Program-made: the position numbers and the translations under genes
Source: Hoplostethus atlanticus
Taxonomy: Eukaryota > Chordata > Actinopteri > Trachichthyiformes > Trachichthyidae
NCBI GenBank assembly: GCA_034670405.1
Contig: JAXDDX010000003.1
Coordinates: 8,312,501 to 8,376,500, forward strand
DNA length: 64,000 nucleotides
Direction of reading: 5' to 3'
Part shown: one piece after another, positions 34,387 to 47,374 of the stretch
Layout: every line of letters begins with the position of its first letter
How positions within the stretch are numbered: position 1 is the first letter of the stretch
The notes under the pieces: model-generated
Seen by the model: the letters and a program-made list of their open reading frames with translations, nothing else
Database searches by the model: none
Told to the model about the DNA's origin: nothing

Positions 34387-37300
34387 TATTATAGTTGGGT
34401 GTTTTTCTTTAATGTACATTACCTTTATGTATATTTTTTACAAATATTCTGAAAGTTTTTACAAATTGTGACTCATCCAGAGGAGTGTGGTGCTTTGGGT
34501 GTCATTACACAGATAGGGCAAGGCAATCGATCTGCTTTCTTATCTCTACTATTGTTGTGTGTGCCCCTGTCCTATAAAGTTTGCTTGAGACGCACACCTT
34601 ACCTGCCCTTTGCACTGGTGTAAAATGCCAACCCCTGTGTGATGTGGGTAACGTTAATAACCCAGCAGAAACAAATAAATCCCAGTCTGTCTGCAGTTCT
34701 GTCTTCTCAGGTGACATGTTAATGACTGAACTGTTAGTTTTTAGGGCCAAATAAACTGATTGATTTTCTTAATATCTTAATAAATGGGCCATTTGTTGTC
34801 TGCCACCAAATCATTTCAGCTGCATGTGAAAGGAGGGTTAATGTAAATGGTCAATGGGTCGTCGGGGATAAATGAGCCATGTATTGATGTGTTAATCAAT
34901 CAAAACAAATCAAATCTAAGATACTGGTGTGACACTGATGTCTAAATTCAATTGGAAATTAAAAAACCCAGAAATGGAGTTTACATTTCAAGAAAGCCAT
35001 TTTAATTCCTCTGAGAGAAAACAACACAGAGTACAATAAGACCAGCAACATCCAGACAGGTCCTAGTATTAACACACATGGTCAAAAAACACACAAAACC
35101 TTGAAATACGCCAAAGTATGGAGGATCAATATAGAGATGGACAACTCCACTGGGTGAAAAAACTTGTATGTATATGTATCCTGGCTCTCTCACATGCCTC
35201 CATTTAAATCTGTCAATCATTAACAACAAATAATAACAAATGGCAAAAACAGTTTATCCAGTACACAGGCCGTCATGCCTGTTGTGAAAGCGACCTGTGT
35301 GCTGGAGCATGGCGTGGAACACGGACAGCCCATTTCATTCTCACACAAGTTAGTGACAGGCAGGGATGGTTGAGCAACGAGGACAGGGAGCATCCAGGCA
35401 GGCGTAGGACAGTCCACCTGCCCGTCCGACCTGCTGTCGTCTCAGTCACACCAGCATTTCAATGCCCAATTTTTGCTCAAAGTCGTCTTTTCTTCATCTC
35501 TTAAGAAATAGGGAAGATCTTGAATTTTGTGTCATTTTGTCATTACCTCCATTTGAAATGTTTCTCCTAAATCCCCATTAGGAGCAATGAGGAGATAACA
35601 GAGAGAATAAATTCCTCAGACTTTATGAGATATATTTGAAGATGCCAACATGTGACATATATAATAGTAATAAGCTCCTACTATGTGGCTGCTGCCCCCA
35701 TGGCTTCAATAGGAAAATGCAGCAGGATGTGTAAACTGTGGATGTTTGAGCAGAATCGTCCAAATCATAGGAGTCTTTCTTTGAGATCTTTCTCTAATCT
35801 CATGGTCTCATATTCAGAAGATATTTAAGAGCATTTGGAGATTTCTTGTTTTGATCAGAGTGAAATAAACATGAGTTTATATGTGGTTGTTTCTCTTGAG
35901 GTGAATTTGAGAACTAGGAGAAAATGCCTTTAGTCTCATTTTAGTCATAAAAAGAGCTCAAAATAAAAGGTAGAAATATGAGATGTCTTCTTGGATTTTG
36001 CGCTCCTATGGGTGGCTATATCATTTAGAAACAGTGACATCTAGAAGATAGGGACTAGCCTCCTCTGGCAGGTACAGCATTTAGTATCTGTTAGATTAAC
36101 CATTAGAGTATTGATAGGGAGTTTAGGATTACTAAAATTCATGCAAATCCCCTGGCAGAGCCCAGGTGTCCAGTTTAGGTTCCTTGAACATTTTTTTGGT
36201 CGCCATCCAAACAGTTGAAAATGTGGGGTTGTTGGGATAGATGCAAAGAAATGTATCTTACAGTACAACACCTACTCTGAACTGTTTCGTACAACAGGAA
36301 CATCTAGCCTCATGCTATTTGTGCACTTGGTTCAGTCAAATGTAAATTGAGGTATGAGGTATGAGGTATGAGGATGTGCTGTACTGATAAACATGTCACC
36401 TCCCCATTGTGTCTTCACTGGAGACTGGAAGGCATTAGAGTGAATCACTCAGTATCATCTGATAAGAAAGCCTTTTGGATAAAATCAGATCATGACAAAA
36501 TAAAATGTGTGAAATAGAGGAAATCCTCACACTAAACTAGCAAAGATAACGACTGAAACTATCCATTTCCAAAAACTAGATTAAATAATACATGACTCCT
36601 CCAGTTTTTATATATATTATGTAGCGGGTTAACATGTATGTGTAGCAAAGAGAGCGGATAGGAGCCGGATCCAACCGGTCTAGGCCTGTTTTCTGTCGTC
36701 TTAAAGCAATGAGTCCAGAGGTTCTGGGAGGTAGTGTGAGTGCAGGTGGTGACACAAGGGTGCTCGGCTGCCATTGGTGTCTTCACTGACCTCTCTCCAC
36801 CTTTCGCTCCTCACCCCGCAGCCTGGTCGGAGCACAGAGCGGAACATTGGGAAACTGGCTGAGCAGGGCAAGGGCTGCATGGCATGTGCGTGAGATTCAG
36901 GAACCAGCGGCCATGTACCGTTCCATAGACTGAGTCGGACCTTACCCTCAACTTGAACCCTCCGACCGCTCATCTCTCCTTGTGAGAGACTCGATGCGGC
37001 TGTTTACTGTCAGTTTTTTCAGACTCTTTCCACCGGCCCCATACTGTAAATTCAATGATTTGTCACCCTATGCTTTGACATGTTGTGACACAAACTGCAC
37101 TAACACATTGTCCCTATTTGGGGGTTGACAACTTTTGCATTAGGACAAATCAAGAAGAACTTCCACACGTATATCTAAAACAAGGAGTTTTGGCAGAGTT
37201 TGTAATATCTGCGATGTGTCACGAAAAATGTCAATGTTGACTTAGCAAATAATATCGGGGGGGTTTTTTTCAAACCAGGAAGAGAAAACCATAGAATATA

Positions 37301-37632
37301 AAAACAAAAGATAAGAGTAGTGGCCTAAAAATTCCAATTTCCATCTATTCTTGTCAACTACCTGACACTCAGATAACACTTTCATCAATCATGCAAAACC
37401 CTGGCCTATTTTCTGATAGTCAGATGTTGTTTTCGGCTAGCCCTGTAAGGTTATCTGTCATAAATCAATCAGTGGTAAGACTAATTCCAAAAGCGCTTTG
37501 ATTGCATCACAGTTTCTCTTCATTGGATGGAATAGTTGCTTTGATCTCTATCAGGGCAATGGGATTTCATCATCCTTCCCATGAATCACAGGAAGATAGT
37601 TGAATCATAGCATGGACAAGCACATATAAAAT

Positions 37633-37633
<1 letters not shown>

Positions 37634-37665
<32 letters not shown>
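37634..37665. repeat. (GA)n microsatellite
   Basis: Nearly pure AG dinucleotide run of about 32 bp. Confidence 0.9.
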
Positions 37666-37668
<3 letters not shown>

Positions 37669-38314
37669 ATAATATAAGGATCAGGAAGAGGAAAGTGAAA
37701 AACACTGGCATCCATCCACTCCTCCCAATTCATAAACATGACCCGTGGATGATCCTGGTGGTTCAGGCTGCCAGTCTGTAGCCCTCGGGGCCTGTCTCAT
37801 GGGGACAGTGTTGGCTCTGTCAACATACACCGGAGCAGGGTGTGCGTGTTTCTGTGGGCTTTTCTTGAACCAGGCCCAAGACTTGAAAGTCTCTTGGCCA
37901 TGTTTGCTCTCATGACTGCACAAGGTGTGTGTGTAGTCAGGGATTGAGTTTTTCATGTCAGATCATAGCAGCTTTGAGGTTACACTATTCATTGTTTAAA
38001 CTGCATAGCAAACCGATGTCTGTCCCTGCATTGTTTGCTCTCTCCTTAACATCTCTCTTGTGTAACATTTTTTATTTTCACGCCAGGGACAAAGGTGGTA
38101 CAAAACACCTATATAGACTCATAGAGAAAGTGATCTTCCATCCCTGTGAAGCCCATGCTTTGGACCACAGAGGCTTAGACAGATTACTGCGAGGCAGTGT
38201 TAGCCTGCTCGACAGGGCAGTGCGACCCCTTGCATCACACGCCCCCTCTTCTCAGCAGTCAGGAGCTGGCTGGCACTAGTTAAGCCAGGCTGCCCACAGC
38301 TGCATCACAGTAGC

Positions 38315-38788
38315 ATGATGCATCCTGTCAGAGTGAGCCTAGTCAGGACAGGACAGGGGCTTCCCAGCGGCATCAGAGCGTGGAAACAGTCAACTATTGT
38401 ACTGGTGGAAAATAACAAGTCTCCCAGGGTTCTCAGTGATTTTAGACCTTTTGCCCTCTCTTGTTATGAAGGTTTTGAGAAGGAGATGCTTGGTATGGTG
38501 GAGAACTTACTGGACCCCCTGCAGTTCACTTACAGAACCAGTAGGGGGCTTGCTGATGCCACCATTACCCATTACCCTATTTTAACATCTGGAAGGCCCA
38601 AAAACCTCAAGTGTAATAGGTGAACTATTACTTTATTGCTGTTTAGTTAAATTATTTTCTACGGCTGGATGAAGATTTTCTTAATTCATGACTCAACATG
38701 TTTTATGTACTTTTGTGCATTTATGATGAAGCATAAAAATCATCAGGAGAATTCCCCCTCAGGGACAATAAAGTTGAATTGAACTGAA
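38315..38788 (+). mobile_element. Truncated LINE (CR1/L2/Rex1-like) with reverse-transcriptase fragment
   Basis: A plus-strand frame (about 38375-38560) encodes AWKQSTIVLVENNKSPRVLS, DFRPFALSCYEGFEKEML and LLDPLQFTYRTSRGLADA. This fits the CR1/L2 RT pattern W..S.I.P..K....NDYRP.AL, then LDPLQFAYR. The catalytic YADD region is absent. About 100 bp on, sequence ending gaattccccctcagggacaa then taaagttgaattgaactgaa resembles a LINE 3' end with short TTGAAT-like repeats. So it is a copy with an internal deletion, inactive. Confidence 0.72.
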
Positions 38789-38913
38789 TGTATATAATTC
38801 ATATCACATGTGGTCAGTGATATATAAAAATACATCCAGGCCTCATGATGAAACAGGTGAAGATGATAGGTGACAACCACATCATATTGACAGTGTGCTG
38901 ATGTTTTCAGAAG

Positions 38914-38979
38914 TGCGTGTGTGTGTGTGGATGTGTGTGTAGGTGTGTGTAGGTGTGTGTGTGTGTGTGTGTGTGTGTG
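38914..38979. repeat. (TG)n microsatellite, interrupted
   Basis: TG repeats broken by gga and agg interruptions. Confidence 0.88.
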
Positions 38980-39361
38980 GCTGATTGTTAATCTCATGAG
39001 CAGTCAATGAACCTGCTGGCTGTAGTTGTCTTCATCCTCCCCAGCTGCAACCACCAAGCTGCTGCTGTTGCTCTAGCCTGCTGGCTGGTGGTCAATATTG
39101 ACTCAGGGATTGAAGTAGCGGCCACTTTGTCAGAGTATAGGGGGACAGAGACGCTATCTCTATGGCATCAGGTAAAAACACAGCATGGCTGGCCATTTCA
39201 CGTCAGAATCACAAGCAAACCATTAGGACAAAGAACTAAGGTACTCCTATAATACAATGTAGAAGGATGCAACGTTCATCATCACAGTAAAACTTGAAAA
39301 TATCATGCAGCTACTATCGGTCAAAAAATGATACCACAGAGAATCCTGTTGTAATACCAAA

Positions 39362-39455
39362 GCGATAATAATAGCATAAAGTACAATAAGGTCACTATTA
39401 ACTACCAGAGATACACAATAAGTCTCTATTGGAATATTATAGGAATATTAGAGTT
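39362..39455. repeat. Dispersed repeat, copy B
   Basis: Second copy of the family described at 34285; the best shared block is cataaagtacaataaggtca. Lies about 50 bp from a SINE. Confidence 0.6.
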
Positions 39456-39504
39456 TTCATTAGGAGAAAAACAAGAAGGGAGTTAGTAGGACAAACAAAA
39501 GCTA

Positions 39505-39640
39505 GATCACATTATAGTCATTTAGCAGATGCTTTTATCCAAAGCGACTTGCTAAGGTGATACACTATGGTTGACACTATGTGGGGATCGAACCCACAAC
39601 CCTGAGACTCACGCTCTACTGACTGAGCTGTCCAGGCCAG
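39505..39640 (-). mobile_element. tRNA-derived SINE
   Basis: Minus strand: pol III A-box-like GCTCAGTCAGTAGAGC (39613-39628) and B box GGTTCGATCC (39585-39594), then a body ending GTCGCTTTGGATAAAAGCAT, CTGCTAAATG, a 3' segment widespread in teleost SINEs. Non-coding. Confidence 0.8.
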
Positions 39641-40914
39641 ACAAGACAGGCATGCAAGGTTCCTTAGTAGGTTTTGCATCTCACTTGCGCCATACTGATC
39701 GCTATATGCCCAATATTAAAGCCATGTAGATATAATCACTACAAACTTGTAACCTTCCACTCAAATTTAAGTTCAAGCGAAGATGTCGCATACTGTCAGA
39801 GCCCCACTTTTGTAATATTGAGTCTACTAATCAATAATAATGATTTGTTATTATCACATTCATTTGGATTTGGAGTAACACTTTCAACAAGCTTTTAAAA
39901 ACAATTCCTTTGCCACTAATGCTGGTCAATTAATCAGGATCAGCATAGAGGTTAATAGCAGCGTCACAGTCAAACAGACTGACTCAGTGGAAATAAATGA
40001 GCCAAAAAGCACACACAGGCACATTGAGGCATGAAAAGAAAACTTCAAGGTAAGTGTGCAGTCCACCAACATGACAACCACGCTGCTTTTTTAAGGTTAA
40101 ACAAGAGGTGCTGTCAGCAAAGCTAGTGAAAAGTCAGATTAGATAAATGTATCAGATTAGCTCCAGTCTGTTGTTTACCATGGATGACTTAAATAGAAAG
40201 ACATGGAGGAAACTCATTTAGTTGATGTCACACCTTCAGTGGAGCCAACTCCCACTCAAAATGTGTGCTTTCCATGTTCTCATTAAAAAAAGGGCCACAG
40301 CCACAAGTGGAACAAAGCTGCTCAAGGCTTACTGTCTCAAACCCTTTTTATACATCCTCTTTCCCCAATGGAAAGAAGGGTCATAGCTGTGTTTCTAGTT
40401 GTTTTGTTTTTCACTTTCATTACAGGCACAATGTATAGATGAAACCATTTTAAATGTTACTTTCAACAATCTGGAGTTTTTCCAGAAATTGCAACTGTAT
40501 CCAAATGTTGCCAACATTGTGCAACATATCAAGATGTTCCATCTGCCTGCACAGACGACAGAGAGACCACATTTGTTCCCTAGTTATCTATTAATTATTT
40601 AAAACTGGTCAACTCTGGAGCGATTTGCATGACTCAGAGACTTTCTCATGCGCTTCATGATACCGTGATGCACAGTTGTGAGGTGTAAGCATATAAAAGC
40701 ATATGTAAGCTGGAAAGTAGACTGCAGTATGTGAGGCTGGTACCAGCTTTGCACTGAACCTCTTGTTGAACTCACTGCTGCCACCTAGTGAAAGAAGAGG
40801 TGAACAACTCCACTTACATTATGCAGATAAAGCCACCGAACATGAGACGAGCTCTCTCACACCAGCATGCAGGCTCACACGCACACACACATGCAAAAAC
40901 ATATACGCCGTCCC

Positions 40915-40916
<2 letters not shown>

Positions 40917-40954
<38 letters not shown>
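40917..40954. repeat. (CA)n microsatellite
   Basis: About 37 bp of pure CA; open frames across it on both strands are artefacts. Confidence 0.92.
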
Positions 40955-40956
<2 letters not shown>

Positions 40957-41539
40957 TATCACCACTGACCCCATTTTGATTAGGCAAACTCTGCATGCCA
41001 GGTCCGTGCAAGGTGTGTCCGTTTGTAATGAATCCACTGATAAAAAAAATTTGAACATAAACATGTTTGATGAAAGAGCAAATCAGAGCCAAGCCATTAG
41101 TTCCTGTACTCAATGGGTAGTCAAACACACGTCCACAGTCCCAGAAGAGTTTGCAACAAATTACAGCATGATAAGAAGTCTCTTTATTTAGCAGGGCATT
41201 TGGAAATGTAATGGAAGTCTGGTTATCAGCTATTTACTTTGTCCTCGTCCACATGCACATGCTTTGTAAATTCTTTGTGGGGAAAAAATCTTAGTCATAC
41301 TGATTTTTAATTCATGCAAAAAAGCAACAACTCAGAGCTAAATTTTCCATTTGCAAAGGTCTTTAATGGTTGGTCACAATGTTGCATGAGATGTTTGTTA
41401 CTTTGCATGAGCCAATTATCTGTCCTGCAGATCTCACACGTGGATTGGTCAGACAGTGACTGGACTGGCCCACCTGACTCTGGGGAACCATGATGCTCTT
41501 CACCATCATGGGGCAAGGTGTTCCCGGGAGTCAGCAGCA

Positions 41540-41760
41540 CATGTGATTTTGATTTCCCTTCATGGCTGCTACAGGCCGCCTCCCTACCTGATGTTTTTTC
41601 TTTCTGCTTGTCTCCGCAATTAAAGATTCAAAAGTAATTACCTGCTTGGCTTCCTCTGCGATTAAAGCTAGGTTCACAGCACCCTTATTAATGCAGAAGC
41701 ATGCACACCTGCCATTAGCAGCCATGAGAGGTGGAATGTTCTGACTGAAACCCTGCAGAA
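41540..41760. other. Candidate conserved non-coding block
   Basis: Complex sequence with several homeodomain-like cores (GCAATTAAAG, AGTAATTACC, GCGATTAAAG, TATTAATGC) in about 100 bp. It looks like a developmental enhancer in composition only; conservation was not tested. Confidence 0.25.
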
Positions 41761-42732
41761 CAAACACTGGTGTAAACGTGCACGTGTGCATGCACACGCA
41801 CGCACAAACACACTCACAGAATCACACAATGCAATCACAGACAAAAAACACAAAACAAGCGCACACATGCACACAAAAGCACGTGCACGCACATACACAC
41901 TAATCAGCTTTATAACACTGCTTTTGCTTTCAATCTGAATTCACAAACACAATACCATGAATTAATGGTGGAATTACATAGCTGTTTTATATATATTCCT
42001 CTTGAGAGATTTTAAAGAAACTTACTGTGGCTGCGCTTTTATAACCTTCCAACACCTAAAGATAATTTTTTATTTTGGCCATAACCATAACAATAACTTG
42101 AAAATGTGACAGTAGCTACAACGACCTTTAGTGTCAAGATTATTTTTTCTGTCAGCAATTTATTTGCGTGGTCTGACAGACGCAGTAGCAGGTTATCTGT
42201 CCAGGTCTATAAGCTCTTTTTATTTCTTTTTTTGTTAACAGTTAATGTATAACCAAGTGTCCAAGGAATCAGCACATTTCCTTTTACCTCATACGCCAAT
42301 CGATGCCGGTGTGGCTCCACTGTGAGAGAACTAAATGGGATCATTGTCGAAAGCTCTGCAGTGACCCATCTCATCCTGTCTGTGGAAGTTTGATATGAGA
42401 CAAATAGGTCAAATGTATCATGCTAGACTGGATACAAAGGAAAGGAAAACTCTAACTACAGATAATTGTGTTTCTTCAAGAAGCAGAAAATACTTTATAT
42501 AAATGCAGACATAAAGTTTATCAAGAATAACCAACAAATCTGTCATCCACTGATGGTACAAATAGCCCAACACAACATTTTGTCGCAAAAATCTGCTGTT
42601 CTTCCTTTAAGTATATGGCCTATTTTCATTTTAAACATGGACTTTGATAACAAAGATACCACAAGAGCTCCTGTAAAAGTGCTTTGCTTATTTAAGTCAG
42701 TTTCTGACTTAACAATGAAGACTTTGGCCCTG

Positions 42733-42897
42733 GGGGTGTCCTGGAGGCTCAGTGGTCTATGGCGCATACCACATAACTGCGACATCCTGGGTTCGGGTCC
42801 AGTCCGGGTCATGTGTCATCCCTCCTCTCTTGCCCAATCTTTCCTGTCTCTCTCTACTAACTATCAAATAAAGTTAAAAAAAAAAAAAAAAAGCCAA
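42733..42897 (+). mobile_element. tRNA-derived SINE with poly(A) tail
   Basis: Plus strand: A-box-like GGCTCAGTGG (42746-42755), B box GGTTCGGGTCC (42790-42800), a pyrimidine-rich body (ctttcctgtctctctctact), then aaataaagtt and a run of about 17 A. Different from the SINE at 39505. Target-site duplications not certain. Confidence 0.8.
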
Positions 42898-44705
42898 AAG
42901 AATAATCTCTAAAAAAAATAAAAGAATCTGGCTCTGTGCCACCTAATGTGGAACCCAAGTTATCTATTATTTCATGAGTAAAGAGAAAAGCTTCACACTC
43001 AATCAACCATGGCGTCTGTCTTGTCCCCCTTTGATTGCTTAAAGCACCTACAGTTGCCTTCCACTGCTCTTCAGTTACCGGACATGACTCTTAGTTCCGA
43101 TAAACCTCTGAAAATCTGCCTTACATCCTCCTGTATCGTCTTACATGGGACATTCAAATATTAGCTGAGTAATGTGATTTCTGATCCAAATTGGCAAAGT
43201 AGTCTGTAAAAGACACGTACAAACCAGACATTTGATTATTGACTGGAGAGACTGGAGATGTGATTATTATTATTATCAATCTCTATTGGTATATCACATC
43301 ATGTCTCCATAGTACCAAAAGCCACTCAACACGTTAACAAGATTTGAGGGTCTTGCTCATGATGTCATTAGGCCACTAGGAAATATAAAATGTGATATCC
43401 AACAGGTCTACATGTAGCACATCCCTGTATTAGGACAATGAGTAGCTATGCCTGCCGCCTCTCTGTTAGTTATATAATTCAATTCAGTGCAATGACGATC
43501 ACCGTGTGGTCAGGGTTCAGGCAGATTCACCTGACAACAATGAGGATGGAGACAATACCAACACATCCGCCAAGAACCAACCCCCAGAAATGCATTTTCC
43601 AAACCCACCCCCACAGCGCCACAGTGGACTCTGGCCCTCTGTCTCCACGCTCCTCTGCTCATCCCTTAAATTAATTCATCCGCACATCTCTGTCCCTCTA
43701 ACACCACATTAACCCTGACCACAGGAGGCATCCTGTCGGAAAAAATGTCTCGGTGAAACATCAGTTTGACCTTTCCACCTCAGCCCCTTCTCCCTACTCT
43801 TTTCCCACCCACAGATTCAACTCCGTGTGTTGCTCCATCTGCATTTCAACACAGGCTGAATGCATATGCTCGTATTACTCACTGCTCTCTAGGACTGAAC
43901 GGAAGCCAGTGAAGTGTACGTGGGCAAAGCATCAGTTCGTCAAACACATTTCAACACCCCAACTGTAACAAAAAAAAAAACATGCAATAGAATTAACCTG
44001 AAAATGAGTGTTCTTTGTTTCTGAATGTCTCCATTCTTGCCATGCAATTGTGAGGGAGAGTCATTTGGCCGAGTCACGCCACACTGGCTGCTTTCTGGAG
44101 GACAGAGAAACTGTAATTGGGGGCCATTAGCTGATGCCCAAGACTAGTCATGCAGGGTTGGTTTGTAGATTGAGACATGGTGACTGCACAGTCCCAGCCT
44201 GTATCAGTGTCCCCTACCTGTGTGACTTCCCCACCCCCTACCTCGCCCCAGCCCCCTGCACGGCCCCCTGCATGACCCCCTCAGTCCCAGTGCCCCCCCC
44301 CCCATCCACACACACCCTCCCAACACACACACACTCTTCCACATCCTATTGCTTTTGCTTGGTCTTCAAACAGACCTTGAGGAGAGTCAGGGCCAACGAA
44401 GGCTCAATAGCAATCAAATAAAAAGTCAGTTTTATAACAGCTTTGAAATTCTTTAAGAGCTATCCATACCCCATCAATAATCTTTTTACGACACCTCCAT
44501 TGCCTTGTTCTGAGTAACAATTAGCGCTATTTCACCTTGGTTTATTTATGATTGTAGCCATGAAACATTTAAAAAATATCAAATGTGCACGTCTGTGTTA
44601 GTTAGGGAACTCAATCCTTCGGGACTTGGACAAGGGCAGAATGAAGGAATGTAGCTTGAAGGAGGAAGTAGTGCATGTGGCTGGCGGTTACTGAGAGCAC
44701 CTCCA

Positions 44706-45035
44706 CACTGCAAAAAGTACCCACCTTATAACAAATCATTTAATTTAGCACTGACTCTTAAAATTGTGGTTTTCTTATAACAAGTGGAAAGCAATGTCAA
44801 TAGGGATGAGATAATTTCCCTTGTTTGAAGAATCCTCTTGAATCAAGTGTCATTTCCTTGATACTGGTGGAGTGATCTGCCTCATTCTGCTTCAAAATGC
44901 TGACACTTCTAGATAATAACTGAAACAAACAATTAGCCCTCCCCGTTAGCAGAATTTTTCACTTGTTTTAAGAAAAATAAGATTTCAAGGCTGAATATGA
45001 GATGAGAACTTAGAAGGTGGACATTTTTTGCAGTG
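44706..45035. mobile_element. MITE with CACTGCAAAAA termini (about 330 bp)
   Basis: Left end CACTGCAAAAAGTACCCACC; the right end reverse-complemented reads CACTGCAAAAAATGTCCACC. Sub-terminal sequences also pair (cttataacaagtggaa against ttcacttgttttaag), giving long inverted arms. No coding capacity. The CACTG ends suggest an EnSpm/CACTA-type origin, unproven. Confidence 0.7.
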
Positions 45036-45699
45036 AATGGAGGCAGTTCAGAAGCTACCCTGCAGCCACAGGACCAGTCGGTGAAGCTAGCGTTTCACAG
45101 TCCCTCTCATAAAGAGTTGCGCCGCTTTATGGCCCTATTGCCCAACATCACATGCCTTCACTGCTGGGATATGATCTGAGATAAGGCGAGGGAGAACTGA
45201 GACAACTACCGAGCTCTCTTTCCTCTTTCTTTACGCTGTTTTTTCAGATGGACGGAGAGGATGGGGAAATAAGAGTGCTAGTTTAGTGTTGCTGACGAGG
45301 CAATATAAAAAAAGTCTAGCACAAACTTATCACATCACATTGTTCACGTCTATGGGGGCTACTGAGAAATGTTTCGAAGGGAGAAACCTGCATTGAACCA
45401 CTGCAAACAGTTTGGAAGATATCAAAGAAGGTCTGAATGACTGATGTCCTTGTTGCATACAGGTTTTATAAATCATGTCTTTATGATAAGCTAATTACCT
45501 TATCCTTGACAGCAGCACACACTGAGGGCAGTAAAGGGGCAGGATTACAAGATGATGGTCCATAAAGGGTTTGGCTCAGATAAGATGGTTTGTGGGAGTG
45601 AGAGAGAGAGGGCTGGTGGCCTTAGGTCAATAAAAACCAAGCATTCTTATGGTCAGGCAAACTCAGCCACGTATTACTGTGACCCATCTGATTTAATCA

Positions 45700-46240
45700 C
45701 CACACGTGCAATTTGGTAATCAATCGAGAATTTCAGTTTCATTGGGACGGGAGCAAAGTTTTGTATATGTGTATGTTTGCAGTAGTGTCTGTTTTAGACG
45801 AGGCCATAAAAAGTGCCGCGGCCCATGAAAGGCAGACATTTCAACCTTTAACCTGCTCCCGACTTAGTCATGCTGGATGTGTGCTAAGGTCTGGAGAGAC
45901 GTTCAAAATCAGTGTTACAGTTTTGGGAGCTGGAGGCCCGAGGGTCACCAAAACTGAAGCTACTCTCCTTACAAGAGACTATTTCTCTGTCATACCTACC
46001 AAAGTCCTGGACAGATATTTTAACCGACGGCTCTGATGTGCCTTGATTGTATATATTGCAAACAATCACAATGTCATGCCCCCGCATCCCCCCATGCCAC
46101 TCCACAGGAGGTCCACCTTTGTGATTATTCAAAATGCGCCTATTAATACGCCTAATAGCATATGAGCGATACCAAACCTGAGTGAAACTGCATGGCGTGA
46201 CTGCCTCAGCAACTTCCTGCATTGCAAGGCTTAATGGCTG
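45700..46240. other. Candidate conserved non-coding block with few stops on either strand
   Basis: Overlapping opposite-strand open frames (45713-46036 plus, 45884-46243 minus) with no recognisable domain and no exon signals. The segment gtgattattcaaaatgcgcc, tattaatacgcctaatagca is non-repetitive and motif-rich. It may be an enhancer; a novel exon is less likely. Confidence 0.3.
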
Positions 46241-47348
46241 CAATCCATTCAGAGGAAACCATTAGAACAAACTGCTTTCAGGGGCAGCAAAGCAGACCGG
46301 GCATGATCATTTATAAACCAAATCACCTTTGGGTGCCCTACGCAAGGACAAACCACACAGAGTGTCTGCATTACAAACTCCTATGCCCATGATAATTTCA
46401 TCCACAGAGCAGTGCACAGGTTTCGAAGAAGACAAAGAGACAAAAACATGTTTACTTCTGTTTACATATCCATCATCTCTTGTCTTACATTCTAGCTGGC
46501 ATCAGCCATTAAAAGGATACAAGAGGATAATCTTTAGCTTCAGTCGAGGGAAATTCCAGATTTGCTGCAAAAGTTCCTGTTGACATTATTAGCTTTTAAT
46601 GTGAATTACGCTCTGCTACAGTGATTTCACCATGTCTACACTAAGGCTGGCTCTATTTGCATGGCAAAATATCAAAATCTTATCTTATAAATTTCACTGG
46701 AAAATATCTGATCACCTCTCCAAAGTGAAAATATTTGTGTTCAGTAATTACATAGGCTACAATAGATGAAACATGCCTAGTTATTCTGAGCCACACAACA
46801 CATTTACATTGCATACCTCCTGATTTTCTCTCATTCTTCAACCCAGCTCAGAAAATAAACCTGTATCTCCTAGAGACATTATGACAGGAAAGGCAAAGCA
46901 AAGCACATCTTATCACACTTTACAGGGTGGTTCAAGGAAACCAAGGGTTTTAGTTTCCTGGCATGAATGGTATCAAAACTGGCATGATTACATGTAGTGT
47001 AGTATATTATCACACAGGAGATGTTTATCAAGTACCTATATACCAAGTACCTATATTACATGTATTTAATCAAACTAAATCTAAATTAAATGTAAACCAA
47101 ATCTTAATTAATCAAGCATTCAATGATTTTGGCAGTATTGGATCCTATTTTTTATTGTGCTGTAAAATATTTTTATTGTAATCATTAATATGACCCCCTG
47201 GAAACTAGATAGAAGATAGAAGATCCTGCTCTCTTTTGTTTTGGGGTTTAGGCCTACCTCCATATATATATATATTTATATATATGTATATATCAATAAA
47301 ACCAGAATGTCAGGCATTTTTAAAGGGTTATATGAAAAGTCCAGTTTA

Positions 47349-47374
47349 AGAAAGAAAGAAAGAAAGAAAGAAAA
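47349..47374. repeat. (GAAA)n microsatellite
   Basis: About six AAAG units; a TA-rich tract lies just upstream at 47262-47294. Confidence 0.88.

Noticed and set aside
40763..41191. 142-codon plus-strand frame with a His-Thr repeat
   Set aside because: Built around a (CA)n microsatellite.
42466..42912. 148-codon plus-strand open frame, the longest of the desert
   Set aside because: Its 3' half is a tRNA-derived SINE with its poly(A) tail (giving the KKKKK), so it is not a gene.
43438..44421. Series of Pro/His-rich plus-strand frames
   Set aside because: Arise from C-rich low-complexity sequence; no domain and no exon signals.
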